A stretch of DNA of 33,880 bases, taken from NCBI GenBank assembly GCA_004292595.1, contig RDXM01000117.1:1-33880 (forward strand), read 5' to 3'. The notes under the pieces were generated by a model. That model made no database searches. It saw only the letters and a program-made list of their open reading frames with translations, and was not told where the DNA came from. Source of the DNA: Candidatus Kapaibacterium sp. (GTDB taxonomy: Bacteria > Bacteroidota > Ignavibacteria > Kapaibacteriales > UBA4661). The position numbers and the translations under genes were made by a program. Shown in pieces: positions 26,206 through 33,880 of the stretch (position 1 is the first letter of the stretch; each line of letters begins with the position of its first letter).

Positions 26206-27636
26206 TCATTGCTTTAGTGCGCTTTCAAGCGGCTTTCGTTGTCGTTCGTAAATATAACTATTTTTGGGTTCTTCGCGGTTGCGCAATGTTTTATCCCATT
26301 TACTATCGCGCCCAGAAAAACGGACGAGTTTGCCTTGCATTTTATACAGCAAGGTTTCGAGCATAATTCCGTTGTTGTTCATCGTAAAGGCTTTGATAAG
26401 GTCATGTCCCTTACGTTCAAATATGCCTTCGTAGTAGCCTTTTTCAGGGTCGTAAGCATTTTTGATATAATTAAAGAGAGAATCCGTATATTTTGTCTGC
26501 CAGAGAGACCATAGCCCCAATGCGCCCTTCAAGGCAACGGCAGAATACTGCGGAACGTGTTTTCCCGTTTCAGTAATCGTATTCCAAGGATAACCATCGG
26601 TAAAAATTGCATCATAGACAAAATACGGGTCGCCGTCAAGTTGATGCTCCGTGCGAGCAGTCATAATGCCTGTTCTGCGGAATCGCTCCTCTTGCACTTT
26701 GTAAATGCGTTGTGCAAAATCAGCAATAACTTTATCGGTATGCTCGTCGTCGCGCGAGATTCTATCAAAACCAGAATCCCAGTTTAATTCAATTCCATCA
26801 AGCACATAGCTTTCCGAAACGACGTAGTTATGTGCGCCTAGCTCACGCGGGTCGCGTGTGTCGTAGGGAATTTCGATACCGTTAATAGTGCGCGTGTCGT
26901 AGGGTTCTGCTTTGGCTGCCATTCCAGTTTCAAAGCCCCACAGCTGAAAACATTTTGCGGAGTATTCTTCATACCCTAAACGCCCTTCCTGCAAATACTT
27001 CACTACTTTTTTTACTTTACCATCTTTATCTTTTTTATCCTCCAGTGAAGCACCGTACAGAATACCAATACTGTCAATAACGTTTTTAAACTTCCACCGC
27101 AAAACAACATCATCAATGCGGTCGCTGTGCTGCTCGTAGCGTTCTTTAATAACTTTAGACCACAGCAAAAAGCGTGCTAAATCAATCGCCGAAAAGCCAA
27201 TTTCCATTGGTTGATTGCCATAATTGACCTTTTGTGCCGTAATTGTATTGTAGCATTTGTTCGGCAGTTCATCACGAAACAAGGAAACTTTCTGAAATGT
27301 TGCAAACATTTTCGTAATACGCACATCGAAAAGCTCTGGTGTGATAATGCCCATCTCCCGCACCGCGACAAGTGCCGCCATATAGCCCGCGATATCCCAC
27401 ATCGTTGTGGAAGGATATTTATCTACCGCATTGACAAGCCCCGTTGTATCTTGATAATTGCGCTCGAAATACTTCCATGCGCGGCGAGCCATCGTCATTT
27501 CCTCTTCCGTTAATGCGCCACTTCTGCCTGGATGCCGCCCGTAGTCTCGCTGCGGAAGCTGTGCAGAAAGCGAATCTGCGAAAAAGAATACACTGCAAAC
27601 AAGCAGAAACCCAGATATGATGCGATATGTAAGCAT
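26206..27636 (-). CDS. DUF3131-family secreted protein, motif-intact paralogue
   Basis: The 476-residue protein has a cleavable signal peptide (1-26, DSLSAQ) and then the family domain from about residue 42: TEEEMTMARRAWKYFERNYQ, TGLVNAVDKYPSTTMWD (65-81), ELPNKCYNT, GRLGYEEYSAK, SESYVLDGIEL, FVYDAIFTDGYPW and YDPEKGYYEGIFERKG. The conserved Asp/Glu residues and the aromatic-rich barrel pattern look like those of an (alpha/alpha)-barrel carbohydrate-active protein, but the reaction is not known to me. A lysine-rich insertion (KDKDGKVKKVVK) in the middle is absent from the other two. It should be periplasmic or surface-exposed. It lies 78 bases after paralogue 3 and 18 before the lipoprotein. 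Confidence 0.82.
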   Translation of the reverse strand: MLTYRIISGFLLVCSVFFFADSLSAQLPQRDYGRHPGRSGALTEEEMTMARRAWKYFERNYQDTTGLVNAVDKYPSTTMWDIAGYMAALVAVREMGIITPELFDVRITKMFATFQKVSLFRDELPNKCYNTITAQKVNYGNQPMEIGFSAIDLARFLLWSKVIKERYEQHSDRIDDVVLRWKFKNVIDSIGILYGASLEDKKDKDGKVKKVVKYLQEGRLGYEEYSAKCFQLWGFETGMAAKAEPYDTRTINGIEIPYDTRDPRELGAHNYVVSESYVLDGIELNWDSGFDRISRDDEHTDKVIADFAQRIYKVQEERFRRTGIMTARTEHQLDGDPYFVYDAIFTDGYPWNTITETGKHVPQYSAVALKGALGLWSLWQTKYTDSLFNYIKNAYDPEKGYYEGIFERKGHDLIKAFTMNNNGIMLETLLYKMQGKLVRFSGRDSKWDKTLRNREEPKNSYIYERQRKPLESALKQ

Positions 27637-27714
27637 ATTTTTGGAAAAATATTGAGGTAGTTCTTGAGCGCGAAGACCATTTCGTTCTTTAGGAAGTTCA
27701 GGAAGAATAAAGGT

Positions 27715-29064
27715 TTAATTCAACAATTTCAAATGTGGTCCAAATTTTTTATAGCACAATGCTTCCAAAATAATCGCGTTGGTATTACACGTAATTGCCT
27801 TGTTTGGCTTGCCTGTTTTTTCGTATAAGCCTGAATACCAGCCTTTTTCAGGGTCATACAAAGAAATTGTCTTTTCAAGAAGTTTTTTTGTATAGGGAGT
27901 TTGATACAACGAATACCATCCAAAAACGGCTTTCGTACTCATGGAGCGGAATTGCGACACGTCTTCACCTTTATCGGTAATACAGCTCCACTGCTTGCCT
28001 GCTGTAAAGACGGTATTATAGACAAAATATGGTACTGTATCGATATTATCCTCGCTCACCGCCGTTAGAATACCTGTACGATTGAAACGCTCCTCCTGTG
28101 CGCGATAGACACGATAGGCAAACTCACGAGAATAATTATCAAAACCATATTCCAAACCATCCAGAATGTACGGTTCGCTAACCACGTAATTAAAAGCCTT
28201 GTAGCGGTCTGGTGTGCGGCTGTCGGTAGGAATTTGTACGCCGTAAATGTTTTCGTATTGCAAGAAGTCATCGTACTTTAATGCGCCAAAAACATCTGTA
28301 CCCATGATAGAATAGGATTTTGCAGCATACTCTTCATACCCAATGCGTCCTTCCTGCGGATATTCCGTGCGATTGCTATCGCCGACGACCGCGCCAAACA
28401 TAATACCACCCTGAACAACGTGCGAAAAGCGAAAACGCTTGATAACGCCTCGCACTTGCCCTGCAAATTCAGGATATTCCCACGTCAGAATATTCATTGG
28501 AACGAATAACCGCCCTACGTCAATGGCAGACCAGCCAATACCGCGTGGCGAGGGCGTATTGTCGTAATTTGCCATTTGCTTGGTTTTCGTATTATACGAT
28601 TTATTTGGCAATTCTTTGTCATACAACGGCAATCCAGCGAGGGCTTGTAAACACGTACTGATGCGCTTTTGGAATACTTCTTCCGGAATAACGCCCAATT
28701 TGTATGCAGAAATCACGCCCATTAAATACGACCCTGTGTCCCACATCGTCGAAGCTGGATATTGGTCCACAGAGTTCACCAAGCCCGTTTGTTCTTGATA
28801 ATTTCGCTCGAAATACCTCCATGCAATACGCGCAAACTCTTGTTCCTGCGGCGTTAAATCGCTCGACGGAGGCGCGGGGATGCCTTTGGAGGTGTCCACC
28901 AAAAAGACATTGCCAGATGTAGTGAGACCACGCAAAAGACGTTGGTTTTTTGCAATCGTCAAATCTGACGAATCAATACCAACAATTATTCCCACCGATG
29001 TAAGCAATCCGAGAATAATCACAATGCGGCTTCTGGCAGCTTTGAGACCTTGTGTGAAGTTCAT
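27715..29064 (-). CDS. DUF3131-family protein with N-terminal membrane anchor, motif-intact paralogue
   Basis: The 449-residue protein has one hydrophobic helix (13-30, IVIILGLLTSVGIIVGID) and no obvious cleavage site, so it is probably tethered to the inner membrane facing the periplasm. The family domain starts near residue 70: TPQEQEFARIAWRYFERNYQ, TGLVNSVDQYPASTMWD (93-109), ELPNKSYNT, GRIGYEEYAAK, SEPYILDGLEYG and YDPEKGWYSGLYEKTG. It is clearly closest to the paralogue at 26206. Being first after the synthase gene (69-base gap) and membrane-tethered, it is the one best placed to act on the nascent polymer; that is inference. Confidence 0.82.
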   Translation of the reverse strand: MNFTQGLKAARSRIVIILGLLTSVGIIVGIDSSDLTIAKNQRLLRGLTTSGNVFLVDTSKGIPAPPSSDLTPQEQEFARIAWRYFERNYQEQTGLVNSVDQYPASTMWDTGSYLMGVISAYKLGVIPEEVFQKRISTCLQALAGLPLYDKELPNKSYNTKTKQMANYDNTPSPRGIGWSAIDVGRLFVPMNILTWEYPEFAGQVRGVIKRFRFSHVVQGGIMFGAVVGDSNRTEYPQEGRIGYEEYAAKSYSIMGTDVFGALKYDDFLQYENIYGVQIPTDSRTPDRYKAFNYVVSEPYILDGLEYGFDNYSREFAYRVYRAQEERFNRTGILTAVSEDNIDTVPYFVYNTVFTAGKQWSCITDKGEDVSQFRSMSTKAVFGWYSLYQTPYTKKLLEKTISLYDPEKGWYSGLYEKTGKPNKAITCNTNAIILEALCYKKFGPHLKLLN

Positions 29065-29133
29065 GAAGATTCAAAAATAGGTGATAGATTCGTTGTATTC
29101 TTCCTGTACTCTATGACGGGAAGACGAAAAAAA

Positions 29134-30927
29134 TTAGTTTTCTTGCGGCTTCCAGAGTGCAGCCATTACAATTCCGCTCATAGCGAAGATGTTCACGCCG
29201 CCCCAAAAACAATTAGTAATGAAACCAGAATAGTTACTATTTTTTCCCAGAGCAAGCATTATTCCTGCGTACAATAACCCAGCAAGCGTAAGAACAATAA
29301 TGACTAATTGCGGAATAACAAGACGCAAAAAATTTCCTTCTTGGCGGCTTTTGGGCGTTACGGGAAATTTAATTTTTTCACCACGCAGAACCGTCCAGAT
29401 AGCGCGGAGATTCACAGGAAAGAAGGAAAGATAACTTGCCATTCCCTGCCAGCCCGGTACGCCCCACGTGCCAACTAAAAAAGCGCATTCTGTCGCTATA
29501 ATAAACGGAAGGAAATGCACCGCAAACGCCATAGAATCAGCATTGACGGGCGAAACGCCGCTAAATAAATAGATAATGGGCGATAGCAAAAAAATGATAT
29601 TCCATAAGCCTGCCAAATATGAAAAAAATGTCGCAAAGTACATCATTCGCTGCGCCCACGAAAGATTGCTCCGACGGAAAAGCGGATTGTCGCGCAAGAA
29701 AATATCCAGTGAGCCGCCTGCATACTTGAATCGCTGAATTGTCCACGACAATAGGTCTTGCGGCGAGAGCATTTTCGATTCTACGTGCGGATGATAGACC
29801 GATTTCCAGTTGCGTTCTTTGTAGGAATGAAGGACGATAGACGTGTAAATATCTTCCGAAACGTGGAATTTATACGGCACAACTTCCGTTTCCAATGCAA
29901 GTTCTTTACGCATCACATCGGCAAGATTTGTGCGCAATTCTTCGCTTTCAATGTCGCTAGTCATCTTGCGAATATGCCCATCAATAGCATCAGAATACGT
30001 CTGCATTGCCGCTTGCATCACAGCCTCGCGCCGATGCACCGACCCAGCACCACAGCAAAAAGACGCATTTGCCCAGTTTCGACGACGTTGAATCACATCA
30101 AAGAACATTTGCGGGTCGTTCACAAATACATCATTCCCAACACGAATTTCTCCAAGAACCGCTTCAATGCTTGCACCAACGGCATAGCCTGGAAACCACA
30201 AATACCGTTTGAGCCAATGCTTGAGCGGGATGCCTTCGGTCAAATCAAAAAACCATTGTGGAGTTTGAACCCACGCCACGTCTGGGTCGCGGAAGTAGCC
30301 AAGCGTATGCTCAAGAAGCGTTGGAAAGGGACGCGTATCGGCATCGCAAATCACGATAAAATCTCCGTGCGTCTGCTCCATCGCATTGCGCAAATTTCCT
30401 GCTTTGAAGCCGAGATTATTATCTCGCGTAATGTAGTTTACGCCTTCTTCTTCGGCTACGCGGCGCATTTCCTCGCGTTTGCCGTCGTCCAACACATGAA
30501 TCACAATTTCGATTGGATGGGAGTAACGCATATTTTTCGCATCACGTATTCCAAGCCGCACCAAATCTACTTCTTCATTAAACGTTGGAAAAAAAACATC
30601 AACCGAAATACATCCCTCTGGCATTTTTTCGCGCACACAATCATTGATAAGGCGCGGTGCATCTTGCACTGGCGTATCTTCGACCTTCCATAAATTAAAT
30701 GCAAAAATCGCTAAACCAATATACGATATTGTTTCAGCACACAACAACGGCAAAGAAAACCATACTGCTTTCCAGTTGATACTGTGCATCCATCGCCACG
30801 AAATATACCACGCACCTAAACTAAGAGCAACCGTCGCCAAAAACTGCCAGAGCAGTTCTCTCCCAACCGAATGCGGAATCGGCGGTGGTGGTGTGCGATG
30901 TTCAAAAGGTGTAAAATAATGTTGCAT
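29134..30927 (-). CDS. Processive GT2 polysaccharide synthase (cellulose-synthase-like)
   Basis: From ATG 30927 the protein has 597 residues; the frame is open to a TTG at 31008. Two N-terminal membrane helices (about 24-44 and 55-80) precede a cytoplasmic GT-A domain, followed by about four C-terminal helices. Synthase motifs are FFPTFNEE (112-119), DDG (147-149), DAD (195-197), QTPQ (221-224), FCCGAGSVHRR (290-300) and SED (357-359, TED in BcsA). The acceptor-site motif normally QxxRW reads QRFKY (398-402). No PilZ domain follows, so c-di-GMP control through the protein itself is not expected. The product is unknown; cellulose should not be assumed. The gene lies upstream of three DUF3131 genes and 84 bases after the Hpt gene. 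Confidence 0.87.
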   Translation of the reverse strand: MQHYFTPFEHRTPPPPIPHSVGRELLWQFLATVALSLGAWYISWRWMHSINWKAVWFSLPLLCAETISYIGLAIFAFNLWKVEDTPVQDAPRLINDCVREKMPEGCISVDVFFPTFNEEVDLVRLGIRDAKNMRYSHPIEIVIHVLDDGKREEMRRVAEEEGVNYITRDNNLGFKAGNLRNAMEQTHGDFIVICDADTRPFPTLLEHTLGYFRDPDVAWVQTPQWFFDLTEGIPLKHWLKRYLWFPGYAVGASIEAVLGEIRVGNDVFVNDPQMFFDVIQRRRNWANASFCCGAGSVHRREAVMQAAMQTYSDAIDGHIRKMTSDIESEELRTNLADVMRKELALETEVVPYKFHVSEDIYTSIVLHSYKERNWKSVYHPHVESKMLSPQDLLSWTIQRFKYAGGSLDIFLRDNPLFRRSNLSWAQRMMYFATFFSYLAGLWNIIFLLSPIIYLFSGVSPVNADSMAFAVHFLPFIIATECAFLVGTWGVPGWQGMASYLSFFPVNLRAIWTVLRGEKIKFPVTPKSRQEGNFLRLVIPQLVIIVLTLAGLLYAGIMLALGKNSNYSGFITNCFWGGVNIFAMSGIVMAALWKPQEN

Positions 30928-31011
30928 AATGACATTGTGAATGTGGATGCAGATTTCAGGAAAAATACTGCACAAAGTATGTGAGTGTACGTTTGCAGCA
31001 CGGCACAAAGT

Positions 31012-31329
31012 TTATTCATCAATAAACTCAATTTTCACTGTGTTAATGTATTGTTCTAGCTCATACAACTGCCCCTCAATACTTATTCCATCCGATTCTT
31101 TGGCAGCATTTTCAAAAGATTTTCCAATTTCTGTGATATACTGAAAACCATACGAAGCTCCTGTTCCCTTCATTGTATGTCCAATATTTCGTATTTCCTC
31201 AAATTTACCGCTCTCAAGTAATTCTTTGATTGTCGCAATATCTTTCTTTCGATTGGAAAAATAACGTTCCAGAAGTGGCTCAAGATCGCGGGAAACTTGT
31301 GCGAAATATTGAGGAGAAGAAGTGTTCAT
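31012..31329 (-). CDS. Stand-alone histidine phosphotransfer (Hpt) protein
   Basis: From ATG 31329 the protein has 105 residues; the frame is open to a TTG at 31428, but that extension is not Hpt-like. The helical bundle carries the phospho-acceptor motif GHTMKGTGASYGF, with His51 and the usual HxxKG spacing. Hpt proteins shuttle phosphate between receiver domains. It is encoded directly downstream of a hybrid kinase with two receivers, so it is probably the kinase's relay partner, and upstream of the polysaccharide synthase. A candidate acceptor is the receiver-phosphatase at 21213. No Shine-Dalgarno sequence is clear. Confidence 0.87.
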   Translation of the reverse strand: MNTSSPQYFAQVSRDLEPLLERYFSNRKKDIATIKELLESGKFEEIRNIGHTMKGTGASYGFQYITEIGKSFENAAKESDGISIEGQLYELEQYINTVKIEFIDE

Positions 31330-31590
31330 GGCGGAGTCTACCGAAAACAGGTTGTAAGAAAATTTGGGTAAAAAGTTGTTGTGGACAAGAGGAGAAATTC
31401 TGTATTGCGAAAGACCTACCTTAGCCAATATTTCTATATTTCCTAGCTATAGAACAAAAAAAGCGTACTACTACATTGTTTAAGAGCATTTTATAGCTAG
31501 AGTTGTAGTCCACCTCAGAGGTGGACTACAACTGCGACTTACAACAACGTTATAACAAAATGAAACTATAAAAATTAACTAAACAATGTA
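31330..31590. other. 261-base AT-rich spacer with nested inverted repeats
   Basis: No gene is seen. CTAGCTATA (31443-31451) is inverted at 31492-31500, immediately followed by a 33-bp perfect palindrome. TACATTGTTTA near 31471 is inverted in TAAACAATGTA near 31579-31589, so the palindrome is bracketed by short inverted repeats about 100 bases apart. This could be a small MITE-like element or an mRNA-processing or attenuation structure between the kinase and Hpt genes. Confidence 0.5.
31501..31533. repeat. Perfect 16-bp-arm palindrome between the kinase and Hpt genes
   Basis: AGTTGTAGTCCACCTC (31501-31516) and its exact inverse complement (31518-31533) flank a single A. The strict symmetry and lack of a T run on either strand argue against a plain intrinsic terminator. 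A REP-like element, a protein-binding palindrome or an RNA stabilising structure are the options. Confidence 0.75.
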
Positions 31591-33880
31591 CTACTTTTTG
31601 TTACCGCCTTTTTGAGTGGAAACAACGTTTTCTTGCGCGGCAAAATACGCTCTCAAATCAGCAGCGACAGTACGAATGGTCTCTAATCCTTCCTTCGTAT
31701 AGCATTTTGTACATCCAACGTCGAGAGTGCGTTGTATTTCTTTTTCACCATTGTGTCCGGTCATTGCAAATATAGGAATTGTGCGCCCTTTGGGCATTTG
31801 TCGTAATATGCGCGTTGCTTCATAGCCATTGATAATCGGCATTTCCATATCCATAATAACAGCATCAACATCATGTTCTTGGAACAATTCTATCGCTTCC
31901 TGACCGTTGGAGGCGAGCAGAAGATGATAGCATTGTTCCTTCTCAAGTTGTAGCTGTAGCACAAGACGAAAATCCTCGCTGTCATCAACAAGAAGAATGT
32001 TGGTGCGTTGTTCAAGCCATTTTTCAATCATATCATTCAGCTGTTTTTTCTTCACGGGCTTGGCAAGGTAATCGTTCATGCCGATTGCAAGGCACTTTTC
32101 ACGATAATGTTCCATGACGTGCGCCGTGATTGCAATAATAGGAACACGCGGATTGTTATGGATTTTTTCTTGTTCACGAATTACTTTGGTAGCCTCAAAA
32201 CCATCCATAACTGGCATTTGAATATCCATCAATACAAGGTCGAATGGTATTTGGGCTACACGCTGTTCTTCAAAGCACTGCACCGCTCTTTCCCCATTTT
32301 CAGCAAATGAGAGATGATACGACAATGAAGGATTTGAAGAATGAGAAAGAAACGTTTCTGCAAGATTGCGATTGTCTTGGTCATCATCAACCACTAAAAT
32401 ACGAATATTTTTTCTTGGATGTTTATTTTCCACGACATTTTTCTGCGCATTTTCAGGGAACGTACTGCTCTGAATAGCGGATGATACGTTACTTGCTGAG
32501 TCATCATGTACATTAATTGCGTGAGCAGTTTTAGGCAAGGCATCCTCTTCTCGCTCTTCTCGTGAAGAATCTTTTTGTATTGACGAAGATGGCGAAAAAG
32601 ACATTTCTGCTTCGTTTTGCAGCTCTGAACCGTCGTCAATAGCTAGGAATATATGAAAAACACTCTTTTTTTCCAAATCTTGTTCCAACCAAAGCAAACC
32701 ACCCATTTTCTGGACAATCCCACGCAGCAAGGTAATTTGCAAACCCGCCGGGTGGAATATTTCTTTGTTGGAATGCTCATCCATAAACGGCGCAAATACT
32801 TTTCTCTGCACATCCTGCCGCACTGTGCCATTCAGAATATACAACGACAAGGATAATCCGCTATTTCCAGCGTATTTTTCCAAAAACTCAATATCAATGT
32901 GCAATGTACCGCCTTCGGTAAATTGCATTAAATTTTCGCAGAGATTCAAAACAATTTGATACAAGCGAACTGGGTCGCAATACAGCATTTGCGGTGTGTG
33001 TGGGGCAAATTGAATATGCAACTCCGTTCCCTTTGCAAATAATCGGTATTGCAGCACTTCAGAGATATTATTCATTAAAATACTGAGGTCGGCATTGGTA
33101 TTTTGAATTTCTAATGCGCCACTTTGAATTTTTGAATACTCCAGAATATCGTTGATGAGTGTCAGCAGCACGTCCGATTTCGACTGCGCAATTTCCAGTA
33201 TCGAACGCTGCTCTGCATTCAGCTCCGAATACCGTAAAATCTCAATCATTCCCATAATGCCGTGAAGCGGAGTACGCATTTCATGGCTCACACGCGAGAT
33301 AAAATCTTGCTTTATCTGCTCCAAATGCTGAACATCGCTGACATCCTGCGCCGTAAAGAGCAAGCCCGTGGCTGCACCAGCACTATCTTTGAGCAAGCGG
33401 ATGCGCATATCGGCAGACACCGTGCCACCATGCTTTTCTCGAAAGGTAGAGCGTTGAATATAATTTCCAAAATGCTCTGCTGTCAAAAAAAAGGTCTCAA
33501 GGTCGCCTGCAATCTCTTTCCCGAAGGATTGCAGCAGCGTTTTTTTCTTTTCGTATAAGTCGTCCAGCGTAAAAAAATCCGTGATGTTTTTTTCACCAAT
33601 CACTTCATCTGCCGTATAGCCGAGCATATATTCGGCGGCATTGTTGAAAACAGAAATTATACCGTGAAGGTCGCAGGAAATCACAGCAGAAGAGATATTT
33701 TCTAATACAAGAGAATGTAGCGACAAAAGCTCTTCCAAATACTCCTGTATTTCCTGACGCTCGGTTACATCCCGCGCAATTCCCAAATATCCCACAAACA
33801 TTTCGTTGTCGTAGAGCTTCGTAAAGCTCTGCTCTACCCAGCGCGTCGTACCATTGGCATTCACAATCGGAAAATTCATG
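31591..33880 (-). CDS. Hybrid histidine kinase with two PAS, degenerate ATPase domain and two receiver domains (5' partial)
   Basis: The visible 762 residues are cut by the window edge inside a PAS domain (NANGTTRWVE...GIARDVTERQ, 7-42); the edge Met is probably internal. A second PAS follows (about 55-180), then HisKA with SHEMRTPLHGIMG (His199), a HATPase-like region (about 300-410), receiver 1 (491-620; Asp552 in MDIQMPVMDG, Lys607) and receiver 2 (627-745; Asp677 in MDMEMP, Lys729). The N-box keeps Asn316 (NLCENLMQFT), but the G1 box reads YILNGTVRQD instead of DxGxG and the G2 box reads PAGLQIT instead of GxGLGL. ATP binding is therefore doubtful. The stand-alone Hpt gene lies downstream, so this may be a relay scaffold acting with another kinase. 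Confidence 0.88.
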   Translation of the reverse strand, partial: MNFPIVNANGTTRWVEQSFTKLYDNEMFVGYLGIARDVTERQEIQEYLEELLSLHSLVLENISSAVISCDLHGIISVFNNAAEYMLGYTADEVIGEKNITDFFTLDDLYEKKKTLLQSFGKEIAGDLETFFLTAEHFGNYIQRSTFREKHGGTVSADMRIRLLKDSAGAATGLLFTAQDVSDVQHLEQIKQDFISRVSHEMRTPLHGIMGMIEILRYSELNAEQRSILEIAQSKSDVLLTLINDILEYSKIQSGALEIQNTNADLSILMNNISEVLQYRLFAKGTELHIQFAPHTPQMLYCDPVRLYQIVLNLCENLMQFTEGGTLHIDIEFLEKYAGNSGLSLSLYILNGTVRQDVQRKVFAPFMDEHSNKEIFHPAGLQITLLRGIVQKMGGLLWLEQDLEKKSVFHIFLAIDDGSELQNEAEMSFSPSSSIQKDSSREEREEDALPKTAHAINVHDDSASNVSSAIQSSTFPENAQKNVVENKHPRKNIRILVVDDDQDNRNLAETFLSHSSNPSLSYHLSFAENGERAVQCFEEQRVAQIPFDLVLMDIQMPVMDGFEATKVIREQEKIHNNPRVPIIAITAHVMEHYREKCLAIGMNDYLAKPVKKKQLNDMIEKWLEQRTNILLVDDSEDFRLVLQLQLEKEQCYHLLLASNGQEAIELFQEHDVDAVIMDMEMPIINGYEATRILRQMPKGRTIPIFAMTGHNGEKEIQRTLDVGCTKCYTKEGLETIRTVAADLRAYFAAQENVVSTQKGGNKK

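Noticed and set aside
29065-29133. Weak hairpin (TCTTCC/GGAAGA) between the synthase and the first DUF3131 gene as a terminator
   Set aside because: Six base pairs with a 14-base loop and no following T run; likely chance.
29758-30693. 311-codon open frame on the + strand opposite the GT2 synthase
   Set aside because: It is antisense to a gene with all synthase motifs, and the translated sequence has no fold-like pattern; it reflects codon bias of the real gene.
29134-30927. Naming the synthase bcsA
   Set aside because: No PilZ domain, an altered QxxRW motif and no bcsB/bcsC/bcsZ neighbours; the polymer is unknown.

Overview
The window looks like a bacterial chromosome segment from the Bacteroidota/Chlorobiota side of the FCB group. 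The main evidence is two very large secreted proteins ending in type IX secretion (T9SS)-style C-terminal sorting domains, OmpA-family outer-membrane barrels and choice-of-anchor-type Ig modules. A Kapabacteria/Ignavibacteria/Chlorobi-like lineage is my guess; no rRNA or marker gene settles it. Only the first 1.5 kb is read on the + strand. Everything from 1524 to the right edge, about 32 kb, is on the - strand with short gaps or overlaps.

Region 1 (1-1505, +): the last codons of a HicA toxin, a HicB antitoxin, and proB (glutamate 5-kinase).

Region 2 (1524-16253, -): two copies of the same two-gene cassette, each a giant Asp-box/YCF48 propeller plus Ig-module protein followed by an OmpA-family barrel protein. 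The dUTPase gene dut lies between the cassettes. In both cassettes the genes overlap by ATGA, and a 78-bp palindromic repeat is read in frame at the 5' end of the OmpA gene.

Region 3 (16478-21160, -): a glycan-tailoring block with a GT-C-like membrane protein, a class I methyltransferase, an FkbM-type methyltransferase and a GtrB/DPM1-like GT2. It ends in a clear intrinsic terminator at 16407-16424.

Region 4 (21213-33880, -): a probable exopolysaccharide locus flanked by signalling genes. In transcription order it holds a hybrid histidine kinase (cut by the window edge, with a degenerate ATP-binding domain), a stand-alone Hpt protein, a processive cellulose-synthase-like GT2, three consecutive DUF3131 paralogues (one has lost the conserved acidic motifs), a GH16-like lectin-fold protein without an ExDxxE motif, a small outer-membrane barrel candidate with an internal duplication, and a response regulator fused to a SpoIIE/PP2C phosphatase. 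I infer that this is a synthase-dependent polysaccharide synthesis, trimming and export system under phosphorelay control. It is the best candidate here for an undescribed system.

A dispersed 78-bp palindrome family (three copies, arms 25 bp, loop exactly 28 bp) runs through the window. One copy has changed both arms together so that pairing is kept. No tRNA, rRNA, CRISPR array, transposase or integrase gene was recognised.
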